Source of the DNA: Paenibacillus sp. YN15
GTDB lineage: Bacteria; Bacillota; Bacilli; Paenibacillales; NBRC-103111
Direction: 5' to 3'
DNA: 64,000 nucleotides
NCBI RefSeq assembly: GCF_003285005.1
Contig: NZ_QMFA01000003.1
Span: forward strand, 26,970 to 90,969
Below the pieces are notes generated by a model. That model did not search any database, was not told where the DNA came from, and saw only the letters and a list, made by a program, of their open reading frames with translations. Made by a program: the position numbers and the translations under genes. Shown here piece after piece: positions 29,053 through 39,057 of this stretch (the first letter of the stretch is position 1; each line of letters starts with the position of its first letter).

Positions 29053-29131
29053 TTGTGGATGCACCGCAAATAGAGGGGATGTGCCGGTGAAATTTATGTG
29101 GATTGAACCCCTGCTGAACCTTCTTTATAGT
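29053..29131 (+). promoter_or_regulatory. promoter with three-box operator, copy A
   Basis: TTGAAC (29103-29108) and TATAGT (29126-29131) are 17 nt apart. Upstream lie TTGTGGATGCACCGCAAA (29053-29070) and GGATGTGCCGGTGAAA (29077-29092), two copies of GGATG-N2-CCG with a 20-bp period. A third box, GGATTGAAC (29100-29108), overlaps the -35. The same layout recurs without gaps upstream of 35361 and, more weakly, of 41390. Tandem half-sites abutting a -35 suit an AraC-type activator, and the membrane-bound AraC protein encoded at 39058 is the nearest candidate. Confidence 0.7.
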
Positions 29132-29236
29132 GAAGCTAAGTTGAGGAGTGGGAGGTGAATCGGCATCAGCAGGGTCAAGCCATGCCCCTGCCGGCTTCTA
29201 ATCGGTTTGGAATCTGAGAAAGGAAGTGTGAGTTGA

Positions 29237-32200
29237 TTGATCAGCAAAAAGAAAGCGATTTCAAAGTTAATTTTATCCGCAATGCTTATGGCTTCAATTC
29301 CTATCGGCCCCATAGGAGTCCCTGCCGCATTGGCGGAGCCCGCCGTCCGTCCGGACTACAATTTATTAACCAATTCCGGGTTTGAAACGGATCTGAAAGG
29401 GTGGAATGCCGGCAGCACGGCTGCTCTGGTCAGATCAACCTCTTACTCCGGCAATATTCGCCAGCTCGGGGTTTCATTCGAGCCAGGCCAAGCCTATTAT
29501 TTCTCCGCATGGGTCAAGCGTGTGTCCGGCTCGGGAGCCGTCGCAATCTATATTACCCAAACAGGAAATAAATGGAACAATTCCACCTATCCCATTATGG
29601 CGGAAGCTGTGGTCGGAACAAACTGGACCCATATCGAGGGCATCAAAACCTTCCCCACCGAACCGTCCCCGGCGCCGTCAGGGTATGTGTACGACAATGC
29701 GGATGTGTACATTCAGCATAAGGTCGACGATAAAGAAACGAAAGATCCGGCAGGCCATTATGTGGATTTTTATGTAGATGATATTATCGCGGAGCCGGTT
29801 TTGCCATCGACGATTGCGATTAGCGGAAGCGCTTCCGCAGCCATTCCTCCGGCAGGCAGCCAAACCTATTTTTACACCAAAACGGTGAAGAATCAGATGG
29901 GCAACACTACAGGCATCACCGATTCCGCAATTACCTGGTCTGTAGATGGAAACCCCGAAGGAGTCAGCATTGACAGAACCACAGGCGCGCTGACCGTAAC
30001 CGACACTGCGGAGGCGGGCATAATTGCGGTCCGCGCCGTATCGGATGTGAATCCATCCGCAGCGGCAGCTTATCCTGTAGAACTCACCCCAAGCACGCCG
30101 GACCCTGAGCCCAAAGCGCCTGTTGCTGCCAATGTCCGAGTGGATGGCAGCGCGAAGCCGGGAAGGGTGTTGACAGGCCTCTACGATTATACCGATGCCA
30201 ATGGGGATAAGGAGGCGGGATCATCCTACAATTGGCTGATCGGCGATACGCCAACCGGAGCGTTTGCTGCAATCCCCGAAGCCTTGGGCCGGACCTATAC
30301 TGTTTCAGAGGATGATCTCAACAAATACGTTCAATTCCAGGTGACTCCCAAGAATGGGGCTGATCCTGCTGTCGGGGATTCCAAGTCCAGCCAGCCCGTA
30401 CCGGTAATGGCCAATGCAGCTCCTACCGCGGAAAATGTCTGTATCAGCGGGGTGCAATTTGTAGGCAGGCAGTTGAGTGCCGCCTATACCTACAAGGATG
30501 CGGACGGCGATCCGGAGGCCGGGTCTGTCTACAGATGGCTGCAAAGCGATTCGCCCGACGGGACATACAGTCCGATCGACGGGGCGGTGCAAGCTGTGTT
30601 GGAGCTTTCAGCCGGCTTGGAGGGAAAATATATTCAGTTCGAGGTTACCCCCTCTGACGCTTATTCCAGGGGTGGAGCTTATCTGAGTCAGCCTACCGAG
30701 AAAATAGCCGCAGTTGCCTCTTCCGTTTATTATGTGGACCCGGTAAATGGAGACGACACCAACAGCGGTACGAACGAAAACGAGGCCTTCAAAACGATTC
30801 AAAAAGCAAGAGACATTGTACGAATGAGCAGCAGCGACATGACCCATGACATAACGGTGGTTTTGAAGGGAGGCAGGTATGAGCAGGGCTGCACCTTAAT
30901 AGACGAGCCGTTGTATGACCAGTTTGGCAAAATCTATGCCACCAGACAGATCAAGTCCGGCACCTTGACCTTTGATGAAAGAGATTCGGGCACCAACGGG
31001 TTCAATGTCATTTACCAGGCGGCCCCCGGTGAAGCTCCGGTTATCAGCGGCGGGAGAAGCATTACCGGCTGGGAGTTGCATGATGCGGAGAAAAATATCT
31101 ACAAAGCCTCCAGCGGCGGAAATTTGGATACCAGGCAGCTCTATGTAAACGGGGTTCGCGCAGTAAGAGCAAGAAGTGAGGGCGGATTGACGAATGCCGT
31201 TCAGACTGCAGCCGGTTATACCACATCCGATACCTTTCTTGCCGATTGGAGGAAGGTTTCCGATCTAGAAATGGTTTTTAAGGTGGAATGGACAAACCCG
31301 AGAGCCAAGGTCCAATCCATTAGCGTTGCTGACGGCGTAGCCCATATTACTATGCAGCAGCCGGGTTATAGCTTTGCCGCCAATAAGGGGGGAACCAGCA
31401 TAAAAACCCCCTGGTATTACGAGAATGCCTATGAGCTGCTGGATCAGCCGGGAGAATGGTACCTGGATTCCTCTGAGGGATATTTCTATTATAAACCCCG
31501 GTCCGGGGAAAACATGGCAACAGCCGATGCAGTGGCTCCGGAGCTTGAACAATTGCTGACCATTCAAGGAAGCACACTTGATACTCCGGTTCACCATATG
31601 AAGTTCTCGGGAATCACCTTCGAATACAATACATGGCTCAGACCAAGCACCAACAGCGGATTGTCGGATGCCCAGAACAGCCATATCAGAGAAACGGGCT
31701 CCGGCTTCGGCGACCGTCTGGGGTTGGCGGCGGTGACGCTGCAAAATGCCAAAGCGGTTGTTTTCGAGGGCAATACGTTCAGTCATTTAGGTTCCATTGC
31801 ACTTAAAACTTTGGAAGGAAGCCAGGACAATCTGATTATCGGCAACACCTTTACCGATATTTCCGGCAATGCCATCGCCATTGGCGAGCCGAGCTTTGAT
31901 CAGCAGCACACCACGGACATAAGAAAGCTGAACCGGAATAACAATGTGCTTAACAACTATATCCGGGACATCGGAGTAGAGTACCGGTCCTCGGCCGCAA
32001 TTTCCGCCGGATATCCCATGGATATGGAGATCTCCCATAACGAGATTGGGCATGTTCCCTACAGCGGGCTTCATGTGGGTTATGGCTGGGCCACTTCTCC
32101 GGATTCGAATCTTCGAAATGTGAGCATCCGGAATAATCTGATCTATGATTCCATGGAACAGCTCCATGACGGCGGGGCGATTTACACCCTGGGCACCACC

Positions 32201-33991
32201 GGAGGTTCGCCGGAAGAAACAAGCCGCGTATCGGGCAACTATCTTCTGCGGATGCATAATGAATTTGGGGCGCTTTATTTTGACGAAGGAAGCAACTACT
32301 GGAATGCTACAGATAACGTGGTGGAAACGGCTCCTACGTATCTGCATATTTGGAAGGATACCATCGAAGATGTTCATGTGAATAATACGTACACCAGTAC
32401 GAACCTGTTCCGGAATGACGGAACCCATACAAGGGTTTCCAATACCCAGTGGTTCCAGGATGCCGTCTGGCCGTCGGAGGCTCTCGACATCATCAAGCAG
32501 GCGGGATTGGAGGCTCCGTACCGGCATCTCCGGCCGTCCGAACCGGTTGAAAGGCTGTTTATTCAAGACCTGCCGCTTCAGAGCGGACAGTCGGCGGAAA
32601 TCCAAGTGGCGGCTGCATTGACGCATAACGGAGCTTCCGTTGATTTATCCCTGTCCGACATCAAATTTACCAGTGACAATCCGGAAGTGGTTACAATTGA
32701 CGGTTCAGGAACCGCCACCGCGGTTGGACCCGGCAAGGCCAGCCTGCGTGCAACGGTAAACGGTCAACCGGTTATCGTCGCCAATGCGATTTACGTCGAT
32801 GATCATTATGACAAGCTGACCGTGAGTGCTTCAAAGCCCATTCTGATGCCCGGTCAATCCATCCATCTGGATGTGCTGGGAGTTTCGAAATACGGGAAGC
32901 TGTATTCCAAGGGGCCCTTGACCTTTGCAAGCGCCAACCCGCAGGCAGCGACAGTCAGCGATACAGGCAAGGTAACGGCAACCGGTATCGGAAGTGCCGA
33001 AATTGTGGTTACGGCGCAAAGCAACGGAATGCCGATGTCGGGCAGCGTGACCATCACGGTGGCCAATGCCCAGGCTGACGATATCATCAAGGATATCGAT
33101 TATTGGTATCTGAGCGGCACCAGCAAGGCCATCCCCGGAGACGGCAGTCTGACGGTCAGCACGCCCAGCGGAGACGCTATTTTTCAAGGCAAGCGGTATG
33201 AGGACGAGCTGCTGAAGGTGAACATGCAAATTGATGATCCCACGGGTGGCTGGCATGCCATTACCTTCCGCAATCTGAAGGAGGATCAAAGCTACTCCAG
33301 CTCTGTCAATGAGGATTACATGATCACCATGACCCCGGAGGCTGTGGAGCTGCATCGGTTCAACAAAAGTGTAAGAACAGTGGTTTATGGCACATTTAAT
33401 GGGACAGACGGGATTATGGGACCGCCTATTCCCAATGAATACTTCAGCTTCGGCGAAAGGCACACCGTGGAGTTCGGCGCGCTGAATGTTGCCGATGGCG
33501 TCCGGATCATCCTGAATGTTGACGGCCACAGTGTCATCGATACGGTGGATTCCTTGAACGGACATTTGACAACACCCGGCTTCATGGGGCTGTATTCCAG
33601 AACGGGCACGATTACCCTCAGCTATCCGGAGCCTGACAATCCTGACAACCCGACAGTCCCGGCTCCGGCAGCTCCGGCGCTGCAGCTTGGGGCAACGGAG
33701 AGCACCCGGGCCAGCCTGACTTGGACGGCCGTTGACGGAGCCACCGGCTATGCCATTTTCAAAAGTACCGCATCCGGCAGTTATGGATTGGCGCTGGACA
33801 CGGTCACAGGTTCGACCTACAGCTATACCGCTCAAGGCTTGACCAATGGAGTCTCCTATTATTTTGTCGTGAAAGCAATCGGCCCCGGTGAACAACAGCG
33901 CGCAAGTGCTGGTGAACGGCAAACCCCAGGATGCGGGAACACTGACGAATGGCAAGAGAGACGACAGAACGGTAACCACGGTAACCCTTGA
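29237..33991 (+). CDS. secreted right-handed beta-helix enzyme, main part of a frameshifted gene
   Basis: A 1584-codon frame beginning at TTG 29237. After a signal peptide (1-34, PAALA-EP) comes a CBM-like module (about 40-190), an Ig-like region (195-285) and two tandem repeats (about 295-390 and 397-488). The right-handed beta-helix (about 495-1095) opens with VYYVDPVNGDDTNSGTNENE and holds many N-x-I/F coils such as VVFEGNTFSHLGSIALKTLE. BIG_2 repeats, a concanavalin-like module (about 1285-1470) and a fibronectin III domain end it. Beta-helix proteins of this kind are usually polysaccharide lyases or epimerases. The frame breaks near 33888, and the SLH-bearing remainder continues in another frame. 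The operator-promoter at 29053 is its own. Confidence 0.8.
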   Translation: MISKKKAISKLILSAMLMASIPIGPIGVPAALAEPAVRPDYNLLTNSGFETDLKGWNAGSTAALVRSTSYSGNIRQLGVSFEPGQAYYFSAWVKRVSGSGAVAIYITQTGNKWNNSTYPIMAEAVVGTNWTHIEGIKTFPTEPSPAPSGYVYDNADVYIQHKVDDKETKDPAGHYVDFYVDDIIAEPVLPSTIAISGSASAAIPPAGSQTYFYTKTVKNQMGNTTGITDSAITWSVDGNPEGVSIDRTTGALTVTDTAEAGIIAVRAVSDVNPSAAAAYPVELTPSTPDPEPKAPVAANVRVDGSAKPGRVLTGLYDYTDANGDKEAGSSYNWLIGDTPTGAFAAIPEALGRTYTVSEDDLNKYVQFQVTPKNGADPAVGDSKSSQPVPVMANAAPTAENVCISGVQFVGRQLSAAYTYKDADGDPEAGSVYRWLQSDSPDGTYSPIDGAVQAVLELSAGLEGKYIQFEVTPSDAYSRGGAYLSQPTEKIAAVASSVYYVDPVNGDDTNSGTNENEAFKTIQKARDIVRMSSSDMTHDITVVLKGGRYEQGCTLIDEPLYDQFGKIYATRQIKSGTLTFDERDSGTNGFNVIYQAAPGEAPVISGGRSITGWELHDAEKNIYKASSGGNLDTRQLYVNGVRAVRARSEGGLTNAVQTAAGYTTSDTFLADWRKVSDLEMVFKVEWTNPRAKVQSISVADGVAHITMQQPGYSFAANKGGTSIKTPWYYENAYELLDQPGEWYLDSSEGYFYYKPRSGENMATADAVAPELEQLLTIQGSTLDTPVHHMKFSGITFEYNTWLRPSTNSGLSDAQNSHIRETGSGFGDRLGLAAVTLQNAKAVVFEGNTFSHLGSIALKTLEGSQDNLIIGNTFTDISGNAIAIGEPSFDQQHTTDIRKLNRNNNVLNNYIRDIGVEYRSSAAISAGYPMDMEISHNEIGHVPYSGLHVGYGWATSPDSNLRNVSIRNNLIYDSMEQLHDGGAIYTLGTTGGSPEETSRVSGNYLLRMHNEFGALYFDEGSNYWNATDNVVETAPTYLHIWKDTIEDVHVNNTYTSTNLFRNDGTHTRVSNTQWFQDAVWPSEALDIIKQAGLEAPYRHLRPSEPVERLFIQDLPLQSGQSAEIQVAAALTHNGASVDLSLSDIKFTSDNPEVVTIDGSGTATAVGPGKASLRATVNGQPVIVANAIYVDDHYDKLTVSASKPILMPGQSIHLDVLGVSKYGKLYSKGPLTFASANPQAATVSDTGKVTATGIGSAEIVVTAQSNGMPMSGSVTITVANAQADDIIKDIDYWYLSGTSKAIPGDGSLTVSTPSGDAIFQGKRYEDELLKVNMQIDDPTGGWHAITFRNLKEDQSYSSSVNEDYMITMTPEAVELHRFNKSVRTVVYGTFNGTDGIMGPPIPNEYFSFGERHTVEFGALNVADGVRIILNVDGHSVIDTVDSLNGHLTTPGFMGLYSRTGTITLSYPEPDNPDNPTVPAPAAPALQLGATESTRASLTWTAVDGATGYAIFKSTASGSYGLALDTVTGSTYSYTAQGLTNGVSYYFVVKAIGPGEQQRASAGERQTPGCGNTDEWQERRQNGNHGNP

Positions 33992-35144
33992 TCCGAAAAA
34001 GCTGGAGGAAAGGCTGGCTGGGGAGGGGCAGCATGCCCGCGTAACCATTCCGTTTACCGCCAAAGCCGATATTGCGGCCGGAGAGCTTACCGGTCAAATG
34101 GTGAAAAGTTTGGAGCAAAGGCAGGCCGTTCTGGAAATGAAAACCGACAGCGCCACCTATACGATCCCTGCCGGGCAAATAAATATCAGCGGGATTTCCG
34201 GTCAGCTTGGTGCGGACATGGCGCTGGAGGACCTCCGGGTACGGATTGAAATCGCCAAACCGGCGGCCAACGCCCTCAGCGCGGCGCGGCAGGCAGCCAA
34301 GCAAAATAATCTGACTCTGGTAACCGACCCGCTTGAATTTACCGTCAGCGCCGCTTACAACGGCAAAACAATCGAGGTCTCGAGGTTTAATGGATTTGTG
34401 GAGCGGACGATAACTCTTCCGAGCGGCGCCGATCCGCAGCGAATAACCACCGGCGTCGTCATCGATCCGGAAGGCAATGCAGTCCGGCATGTGCCGACAA
34501 AAATAACGAAGGCTGCCAACGGCAGCTATGTGGCCCAAATCAACAGCCTGACCAACGGCATCTATGCTATCGTCTGGCATCCGGTAACATTCAAGGACGT
34601 TGCCTCCCATTGGGCCCAAAATGCCGTTCATGACATGGGCTCCCGCCTGGTCATCGGCGGCATCGGCCAGGAGCTGTTCAACCCCGACCAGAACATTACC
34701 CGCGCAGAGTTTGCGGCCATTGTTGTGCGGGGGTTGGGGCTCGCTCCGGAGAACAGCGCTTCGCCCTTCTCCGATATGCAGGCGGCCGACTGGTACAGCT
34801 CTGCTGTACAGACCGCGTATGCTTACAAGCTGATCGGCGGCTTCGAAGACGGTACTTTCCGCCCGATGGACAACATTACCCGGGAGCAAGCCATGGCCAT
34901 CATTGCCAAAGCCATGGGCTTGGCCGGCATCCCAACCGTTCAGCCGGCGCCAAGCCTGCTGAACGGTTATGATGATGCGGACAGGGCGGCGTCATGGGCG
35001 GTTCCCGGCATCCTCCAATGCTTGCAGACGGGGATCATCTCCGGCCGCAGCAGCACGGAGCTGGCTCCGAAGGCGTTCATTTCCAGAGCGGAAACCGCTG
35101 TGCTGGTACAGCGCCTGCTGCTCAAATCCGGTCTCATCCAGTAG
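33888..35144 (+). CDS. SLH-anchor part of the frameshifted beta-helix protein
   Basis: This 418-codon frame continues the 29237 gene after a shift. The natural junction is near 33885-33890, where the sequence in this frame becomes NNSAQVLVNGKPQDAGTLT, a linker commonly found between fibronectin III and SLH regions. A beta-rich linker domain follows (about 45-225), then three SLH domains (about 230-418: FKDVASHWAQNAV, FSDMQAADWYSSAV and a degenerate third). The nominal GTG at 33888 has no ribosome-binding site, and an in-frame TGA lies at 33870, so independent translation is unlikely. In the intact gene (about 1968 residues) these domains would fix the enzyme to the cell wall. Confidence 0.75.
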   Translation: MNNSAQVLVNGKPQDAGTLTNGKRDDRTVTTVTLDPKKLEERLAGEGQHARVTIPFTAKADIAAGELTGQMVKSLEQRQAVLEMKTDSATYTIPAGQINISGISGQLGADMALEDLRVRIEIAKPAANALSAARQAAKQNNLTLVTDPLEFTVSAAYNGKTIEVSRFNGFVERTITLPSGADPQRITTGVVIDPEGNAVRHVPTKITKAANGSYVAQINSLTNGIYAIVWHPVTFKDVASHWAQNAVHDMGSRLVIGGIGQELFNPDQNITRAEFAAIVVRGLGLAPENSASPFSDMQAADWYSSAVQTAYAYKLIGGFEDGTFRPMDNITREQAMAIIAKAMGLAGIPTVQPAPSLLNGYDDADRAASWAVPGILQCLQTGIISGRSSTELAPKAFISRAETAVLVQRLLLKSGLIQ

Positions 35145-35162
35145 CCTGCTGCAATAACATTC

Positions 35163-35214
35163 AAAGGGCTGCCCTTTCACAGTTCACCGGAACTGCGGAG
35201 GGACGGCCCTTTTT
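35163..35214 (+). terminator. complex terminator after the SLH gene
   Basis: AAAGGGCTG near 35163 pairs with CGGCCCTTTTT ending about 35214. An inner CAGTTC/GAACTG stem sits between the arms, and the structure ends in a T run. Confidence 0.7.
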
Positions 35215-35237
35215 GCAGCCCTTGTGCATTGCAAAAG

Positions 35238-35316
35238 TTGTGCATGGGCCCGGAAAACAGCGGATGTGCCGCTAAAAATCATGTGTATCGAACTTTTTTT
35301 ATTTTCTTGTTACAGT
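35238..35316 (+). promoter_or_regulatory. promoter with three-box operator, copy B
   Basis: TTGTGCATG (35238-35246), GGATGTGCCGCTAAA (35262-35276) and GTATCGAAC (35285-35293) occupy the same relative positions as the three boxes upstream of 29237. TCGAAC (35288-35293) and TACAGT (35311-35316) are again 17 nt apart. The 79-bp alignment needs no gap. It drives the second ABC operon. Confidence 0.7.
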
Positions 35317-35360
35317 GATGGCATCACCAAATCAAACTTAACATCGGAGGAGAGAGAGCG

Positions 35361-36326
35361 ATGTCCAAACCGATCCAGGCATCATTCGGAGAGGAATCCA
35401 CAGGGGTTGTCCCAGACGCGGAGAAGCTCCGCAAGAGAAGGCGTCTTAAACAGAACATGCCGTGGATGATTATGTTTGCCCCCATTATTATTTTTTTCAT
35501 TTTATTCAAATATGTACCCATGCTCGGACTCGTCATTGCCTTTAAGAACTACAATTTTTTTGACGGGATACTGGGCAGTCCGTGGGTTGGCTTCGATAAT
35601 TTCCGGTTGCTGTTCAGCGATCCCCTGGCCTTCTCCACCATTCGCAATACGCTGATGATCAGTGTCCTTAGCATTGTCGCCGGTTTTCCGTTTCCGATTA
35701 TGATCGCCATCATGTTTCATGAAGTAAAAAGCATGTGGTTCCGCAAAACAGCACAAACCTTGCTGTATCTCCCCCACTTTCTCAGCTGGGTTATTGTCGG
35801 GGGGATGGTCATCACCCTCTTCTCCCAGGAGACAGGCCCCATCAACCAGCTGCTGAAGAGCTGGACGGGAGAAACCTTTCCCTTCCTGTATTCCAAGGGC
35901 TCCTGGCTGGCGATCTTTCTTGGATCGGGCATATGGAAGGAGATGGGCTTCGGGGCAATTATCTATTTGGCGGCCCTCTCCAACATTGACCCCAGTCTTT
36001 ATGAAGCCGCCAGTGTGGACGGAGCCAACAAATGGCGCCAGATCTGGCATATCACGCTGCCGGGACTTCGCTCGATTATCGTGCTTATGCTGATTTTGTC
36101 CATGCAGAACGTGATGGAGGTTGGCTTCGATAAGGTATTCGTGCTGCAGAATCCGATTGTTTCCGATATTTCGGAGGTGATCAGCACCTATATTTACCGC
36201 GTAGGCATTCAAGGCGCACAGTTCAGCCTGACCACGGCGATGGGATTTTTTGAATCCATGGTAGGACTTATATTGGTTGTCATCGCCAATCAGATTGCAC
36301 GCAAGTTTGATAATGGACTGTGGTAG
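35361..36326 (+). CDS. sugar ABC transporter permease (LplB type)
   Basis: The 321-residue protein has six predicted helices, the N-terminal KYVPMLGLVIAFKNYNF landmark and the EAA loop YEAASVDGANKWRQIWHITL. GGAGGAGAG precedes the ATG at 35361. It is first in a permease-permease-SBP operon, an order different from the other two importers in the window. The three-box operator upstream links it to the beta-helix enzyme gene. Confidence 0.88.
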   Translation: MSKPIQASFGEESTGVVPDAEKLRKRRRLKQNMPWMIMFAPIIIFFILFKYVPMLGLVIAFKNYNFFDGILGSPWVGFDNFRLLFSDPLAFSTIRNTLMISVLSIVAGFPFPIMIAIMFHEVKSMWFRKTAQTLLYLPHFLSWVIVGGMVITLFSQETGPINQLLKSWTGETFPFLYSKGSWLAIFLGSGIWKEMGFGAIIYLAALSNIDPSLYEAASVDGANKWRQIWHITLPGLRSIIVLMLILSMQNVMEVGFDKVFVLQNPIVSDISEVISTYIYRVGIQGAQFSLTTAMGFFESMVGLILVVIANQIARKFDNGLW

Positions 36327-36341
36327 AAAGGGGATACATCC

Positions 36342-37217
36342 GTGAGAGATTCCTTCGGAGATAAAGTTTTTTATGCCATCAACTATACGTTTCTGACCCT
36401 TGTTGCCCTATTATGTCTTGTCCCGATTGTGAATATCGCAGCGGTTTCCATCAGCGATCCCGCTGCCGTAATGGCCGGCAAGGTCACCATATTCCCTATA
36501 GGCCTCAATTGGGATTCGTACAGCGCTTTGATTGAAGGCACTCCCATCGTCCGGTCATTCGGCAACAGTGTGATCCTGACCACAGTCGGCGTTGTGCTAT
36601 GCCTGTTCTTCACGGTTCTTGCCGCTTATCCGCTTTCGCGCAAGGGCTTCTACGGCCGCCGCTTCTTCTCGCTTGCCATCGTATTCACCATGATGTTCGG
36701 CGGCGGACTCATTCCCAGCTTTATGCTGATCAAGTCGCTTGGGCTCGTAAACAGCTATGGAGCGATTTGGCTGCCGGGTTTGGTGAGTGTATACAATATG
36801 CTGATCATGAAAAATTACTTCGAGAATTTGCCGGAGGAGCTGGAGGAAGCCGCAAGAATGGACGGAGCCACGGAGGTGCTCTTCATTTGGAAGATCGTGC
36901 TGCCCCTGTCCCTTCCCATGCTGGCGACCATCGCCCTGTTTTATGGAGTCGGCTATTGGAATGCGTTTATGTCCATACTGATCTATATCAATGATACCGA
37001 TAAGCACAACTTGATGGTGCTCGTGCAGAATATGGTCCGCAGCCAGTCGATTATGCAGTCCATGAACAATCTGCAGCCCGAGGATATTGCCAATATTACC
37101 CCTGAGGGAGTCAAGGCCTCCGGAGTAATTGTACTCATGGTCCCGATGCTTCTCGTCTATCCCTTCATTCAGAAGTATTTTGTGAAGGGAGTTATGATCG
37201 GAGCAATTAAAGGATAA
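36342..37217 (+). CDS. sugar ABC transporter permease (YtcP/LplC type)
   Basis: A 291-residue second permease beginning at GTG 36342, with AAAGGGG upstream. It contains FTMMFGGGLIPSFMLIKSLG and the EAA loop EAARMDGATEVLFIWKIVLP, and ends MIGAIKG. Only 15 nt separate it from the first permease gene, so the two form one importer channel. Confidence 0.88.
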   Translation: MRDSFGDKVFYAINYTFLTLVALLCLVPIVNIAAVSISDPAAVMAGKVTIFPIGLNWDSYSALIEGTPIVRSFGNSVILTTVGVVLCLFFTVLAAYPLSRKGFYGRRFFSLAIVFTMMFGGGLIPSFMLIKSLGLVNSYGAIWLPGLVSVYNMLIMKNYFENLPEELEEAARMDGATEVLFIWKIVLPLSLPMLATIALFYGVGYWNAFMSILIYINDTDKHNLMVLVQNMVRSQSIMQSMNNLQPEDIANITPEGVKASGVIVLMVPMLLVYPFIQKYFVKGVMIGAIKG

Positions 37218-37336
37218 GAGCAGCGCAAAGCGAATACATGAAGGAGGTGAGACTCCGAACGGATAATTGTACAGGGATGAGGAACGGCAAAGGGGTTAGT
37301 TGGCAATCAAACTAGAGAACGGAGAGTGTGAACCGA

Positions 37337-38986
37337 ATGAAAAAGCGTTATTCCGTCCTGATGGCTGCAGCTATGGCATGTACGGTACTGATTGCAGGCT
37401 GCGGGGACAAAGATGAGAATGTTGCGCCTACTGCCGGCGCTTCCGAGAAGCCGGAGCCGAAGAAGGATATTACCGTTTCCATTTATGACCGGGGCACGGT
37501 GCCTCCCGAAGAAGGAACCATCGAAAACAACCGCTGGACCAAATGGCTGAATGAGCAAGGGCCGGCCAATGTGAAATTCGTCGCAATTCCAAGATGGGAG
37601 TCAACGCAAAAATACAATACTCTGTTTGCTTCCGGCAGCGCCCCGGATTTGATTTTTGAATATGACAGCGGCTACCGGAATCAGCTGTATACCCAGAAGC
37701 AGCTAAGGCCCCTGGATGATTTGATCGAAAAGTACAGCCCGAATTACAAGAAGATGCTGGAGAAATATCCTGCGCTGAAGAAGGTTAGCACGCGGGAGGA
37801 CGGCAAAATGTATGAATTGGGCAGAGTCAATGAATTGAAGCCGAATCATGCACTGTTTATCCGTTCGGACTGGCTGAAGAAATTGAATCTGGAAGTGCCC
37901 AAGACGGCCGAGGATCTGCTTAAGGTGGCCAAGGCGTTTACGGAGCAGGACCCCGACGGCAACGGGAAGAAGGACACCTTCGGCATCGGCTTGAGTTTTA
38001 TTGGCGATCAGATCATTGATTACGCGTTTGGAGCCGGAACGGACTGGGCGTTGAAGGACGGCAAGGTAGTCCATGCATGGGACCGGGTTAAAGCCGCGGC
38101 TGATTATAAGAAGCAGCTGTTCGACGCCGGCGTAGTCGATAAGGACTATCTGGCCGACACCAAGGGAGAAAAGTCGAAGCAGGATTGGCTAAGCGGAAAG
38201 CTGGGGATTTACGGGGCTAATGGCGGAGCTTCCGATCAAGGTTTGCTGGATTCCTTTATGAAGAATAATCCGACTGGCGAATATATCCCGATTCAGATTC
38301 CCGAAACCTCAATCGGCAAATTCAGTCCGGTCATTACCAATCCGGTGCAAATGGTGGCGGCTGTAACCTCTTCGGCCAAAAATCCGGATGCAGTGATGAA
38401 ATATTACGATTTTCTTCTTGATGAAGATACGGCTGTAGTGCTTCGCAATGGATTTGAAGGAGAGCAATACAGTATTGTCGACGGCTGTCCTACCGTAATC
38501 AGTGCGGAGAAAAATAAGCTTGAGCGGGGATATATCGGAGATGTGCAAATGCCGCTCCCCGCAGATCCGGAGGACAAGTGCGGCGGCTGGAACGGATATA
38601 TGAATCCGAGATTTACCGATAAAACATCGGATTGGGATAAGAAAGTGGCATTGAGACGTGCGGAAATTGCCAAGGAAGCGCTGAAGCTGTATATCGACAA
38701 AGACCGTCCCATGGGTGCGCTTACTCACGGAGAGCATATGCCGCCGCTGCCGCAGGATCTTCAATTGACGGTAACCAATGCTACAAAAGCGATGAAGGAC
38801 ATCTGGGCAAAATCTGTTGTGAACGGAACCGGTTATACCACAGACATGGCGCTGAAGGACGCGATGGCTGCCTGGGAGAAGGCGGGCGGCGCCAAGGTGG
38901 ACGAGTTTTATGCGAAATGGTATGATAGCAAGAAGGACACGGCCTTTTTGACCAAGGATATGTACGAGTTTGCAACCAAAAAATAG
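37337..38986 (+). CDS. sugar ABC transporter substrate-binding lipoprotein
   Basis: A 549-residue lipoprotein (signal VLIAGC, C22) of the LplA-type oligosaccharide-binding family, with DPDGNGKKDTFGIGLS near 200. ATG 37337 is preferred to GTG 37328, which stands only 3 nt after the GGAG. It is the last gene of the second ABC operon, about 120 nt after the permease. The ligand is not deducible. It shares its operon promoter type with the beta-helix enzyme gene and the cytoplasmic protein gene at 41390. Confidence 0.87.
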   Translation: MKKRYSVLMAAAMACTVLIAGCGDKDENVAPTAGASEKPEPKKDITVSIYDRGTVPPEEGTIENNRWTKWLNEQGPANVKFVAIPRWESTQKYNTLFASGSAPDLIFEYDSGYRNQLYTQKQLRPLDDLIEKYSPNYKKMLEKYPALKKVSTREDGKMYELGRVNELKPNHALFIRSDWLKKLNLEVPKTAEDLLKVAKAFTEQDPDGNGKKDTFGIGLSFIGDQIIDYAFGAGTDWALKDGKVVHAWDRVKAAADYKKQLFDAGVVDKDYLADTKGEKSKQDWLSGKLGIYGANGGASDQGLLDSFMKNNPTGEYIPIQIPETSIGKFSPVITNPVQMVAAVTSSAKNPDAVMKYYDFLLDEDTAVVLRNGFEGEQYSIVDGCPTVISAEKNKLERGYIGDVQMPLPADPEDKCGGWNGYMNPRFTDKTSDWDKKVALRRAEIAKEALKLYIDKDRPMGALTHGEHMPPLPQDLQLTVTNATKAMKDIWAKSVVNGTGYTTDMALKDAMAAWEKAGGAKVDEFYAKWYDSKKDTAFLTKDMYEFATKK

Positions 38987-38998
38987 TGAGTTATTATT

Positions 38999-39037
38999 CC
39001 GGGCAAGTCATCTAACGGCGGTTAGGGGCTTGCCCGG
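38999..39037 (+). terminator. probable terminator of the second ABC operon
   Basis: CCGGGCAAG (38999-39007) pairs with CTTGCCCGG (39029-39037), followed by TCTATT. The T run is poor, so some readthrough into the regulator gene 20 nt later is possible. Confidence 0.55.
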
Positions 39038-39057
39038 TCTATTCAGGGTGGTGCGGG

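Noticed and set aside
32831-34889. Long minus-strand ORFs (410 and 361 codons) opposite the frameshifted SLH gene
   Set aside because: They mirror the codon bias of the plus-strand gene, overlap each other and show no domain or signal sequence.
37240-37317. A 25-codon ORF with an internal AAGGAGGTGA between permease and binding-protein genes
   Set aside because: There is no ribosome-binding site before its own start and no recognisable product.
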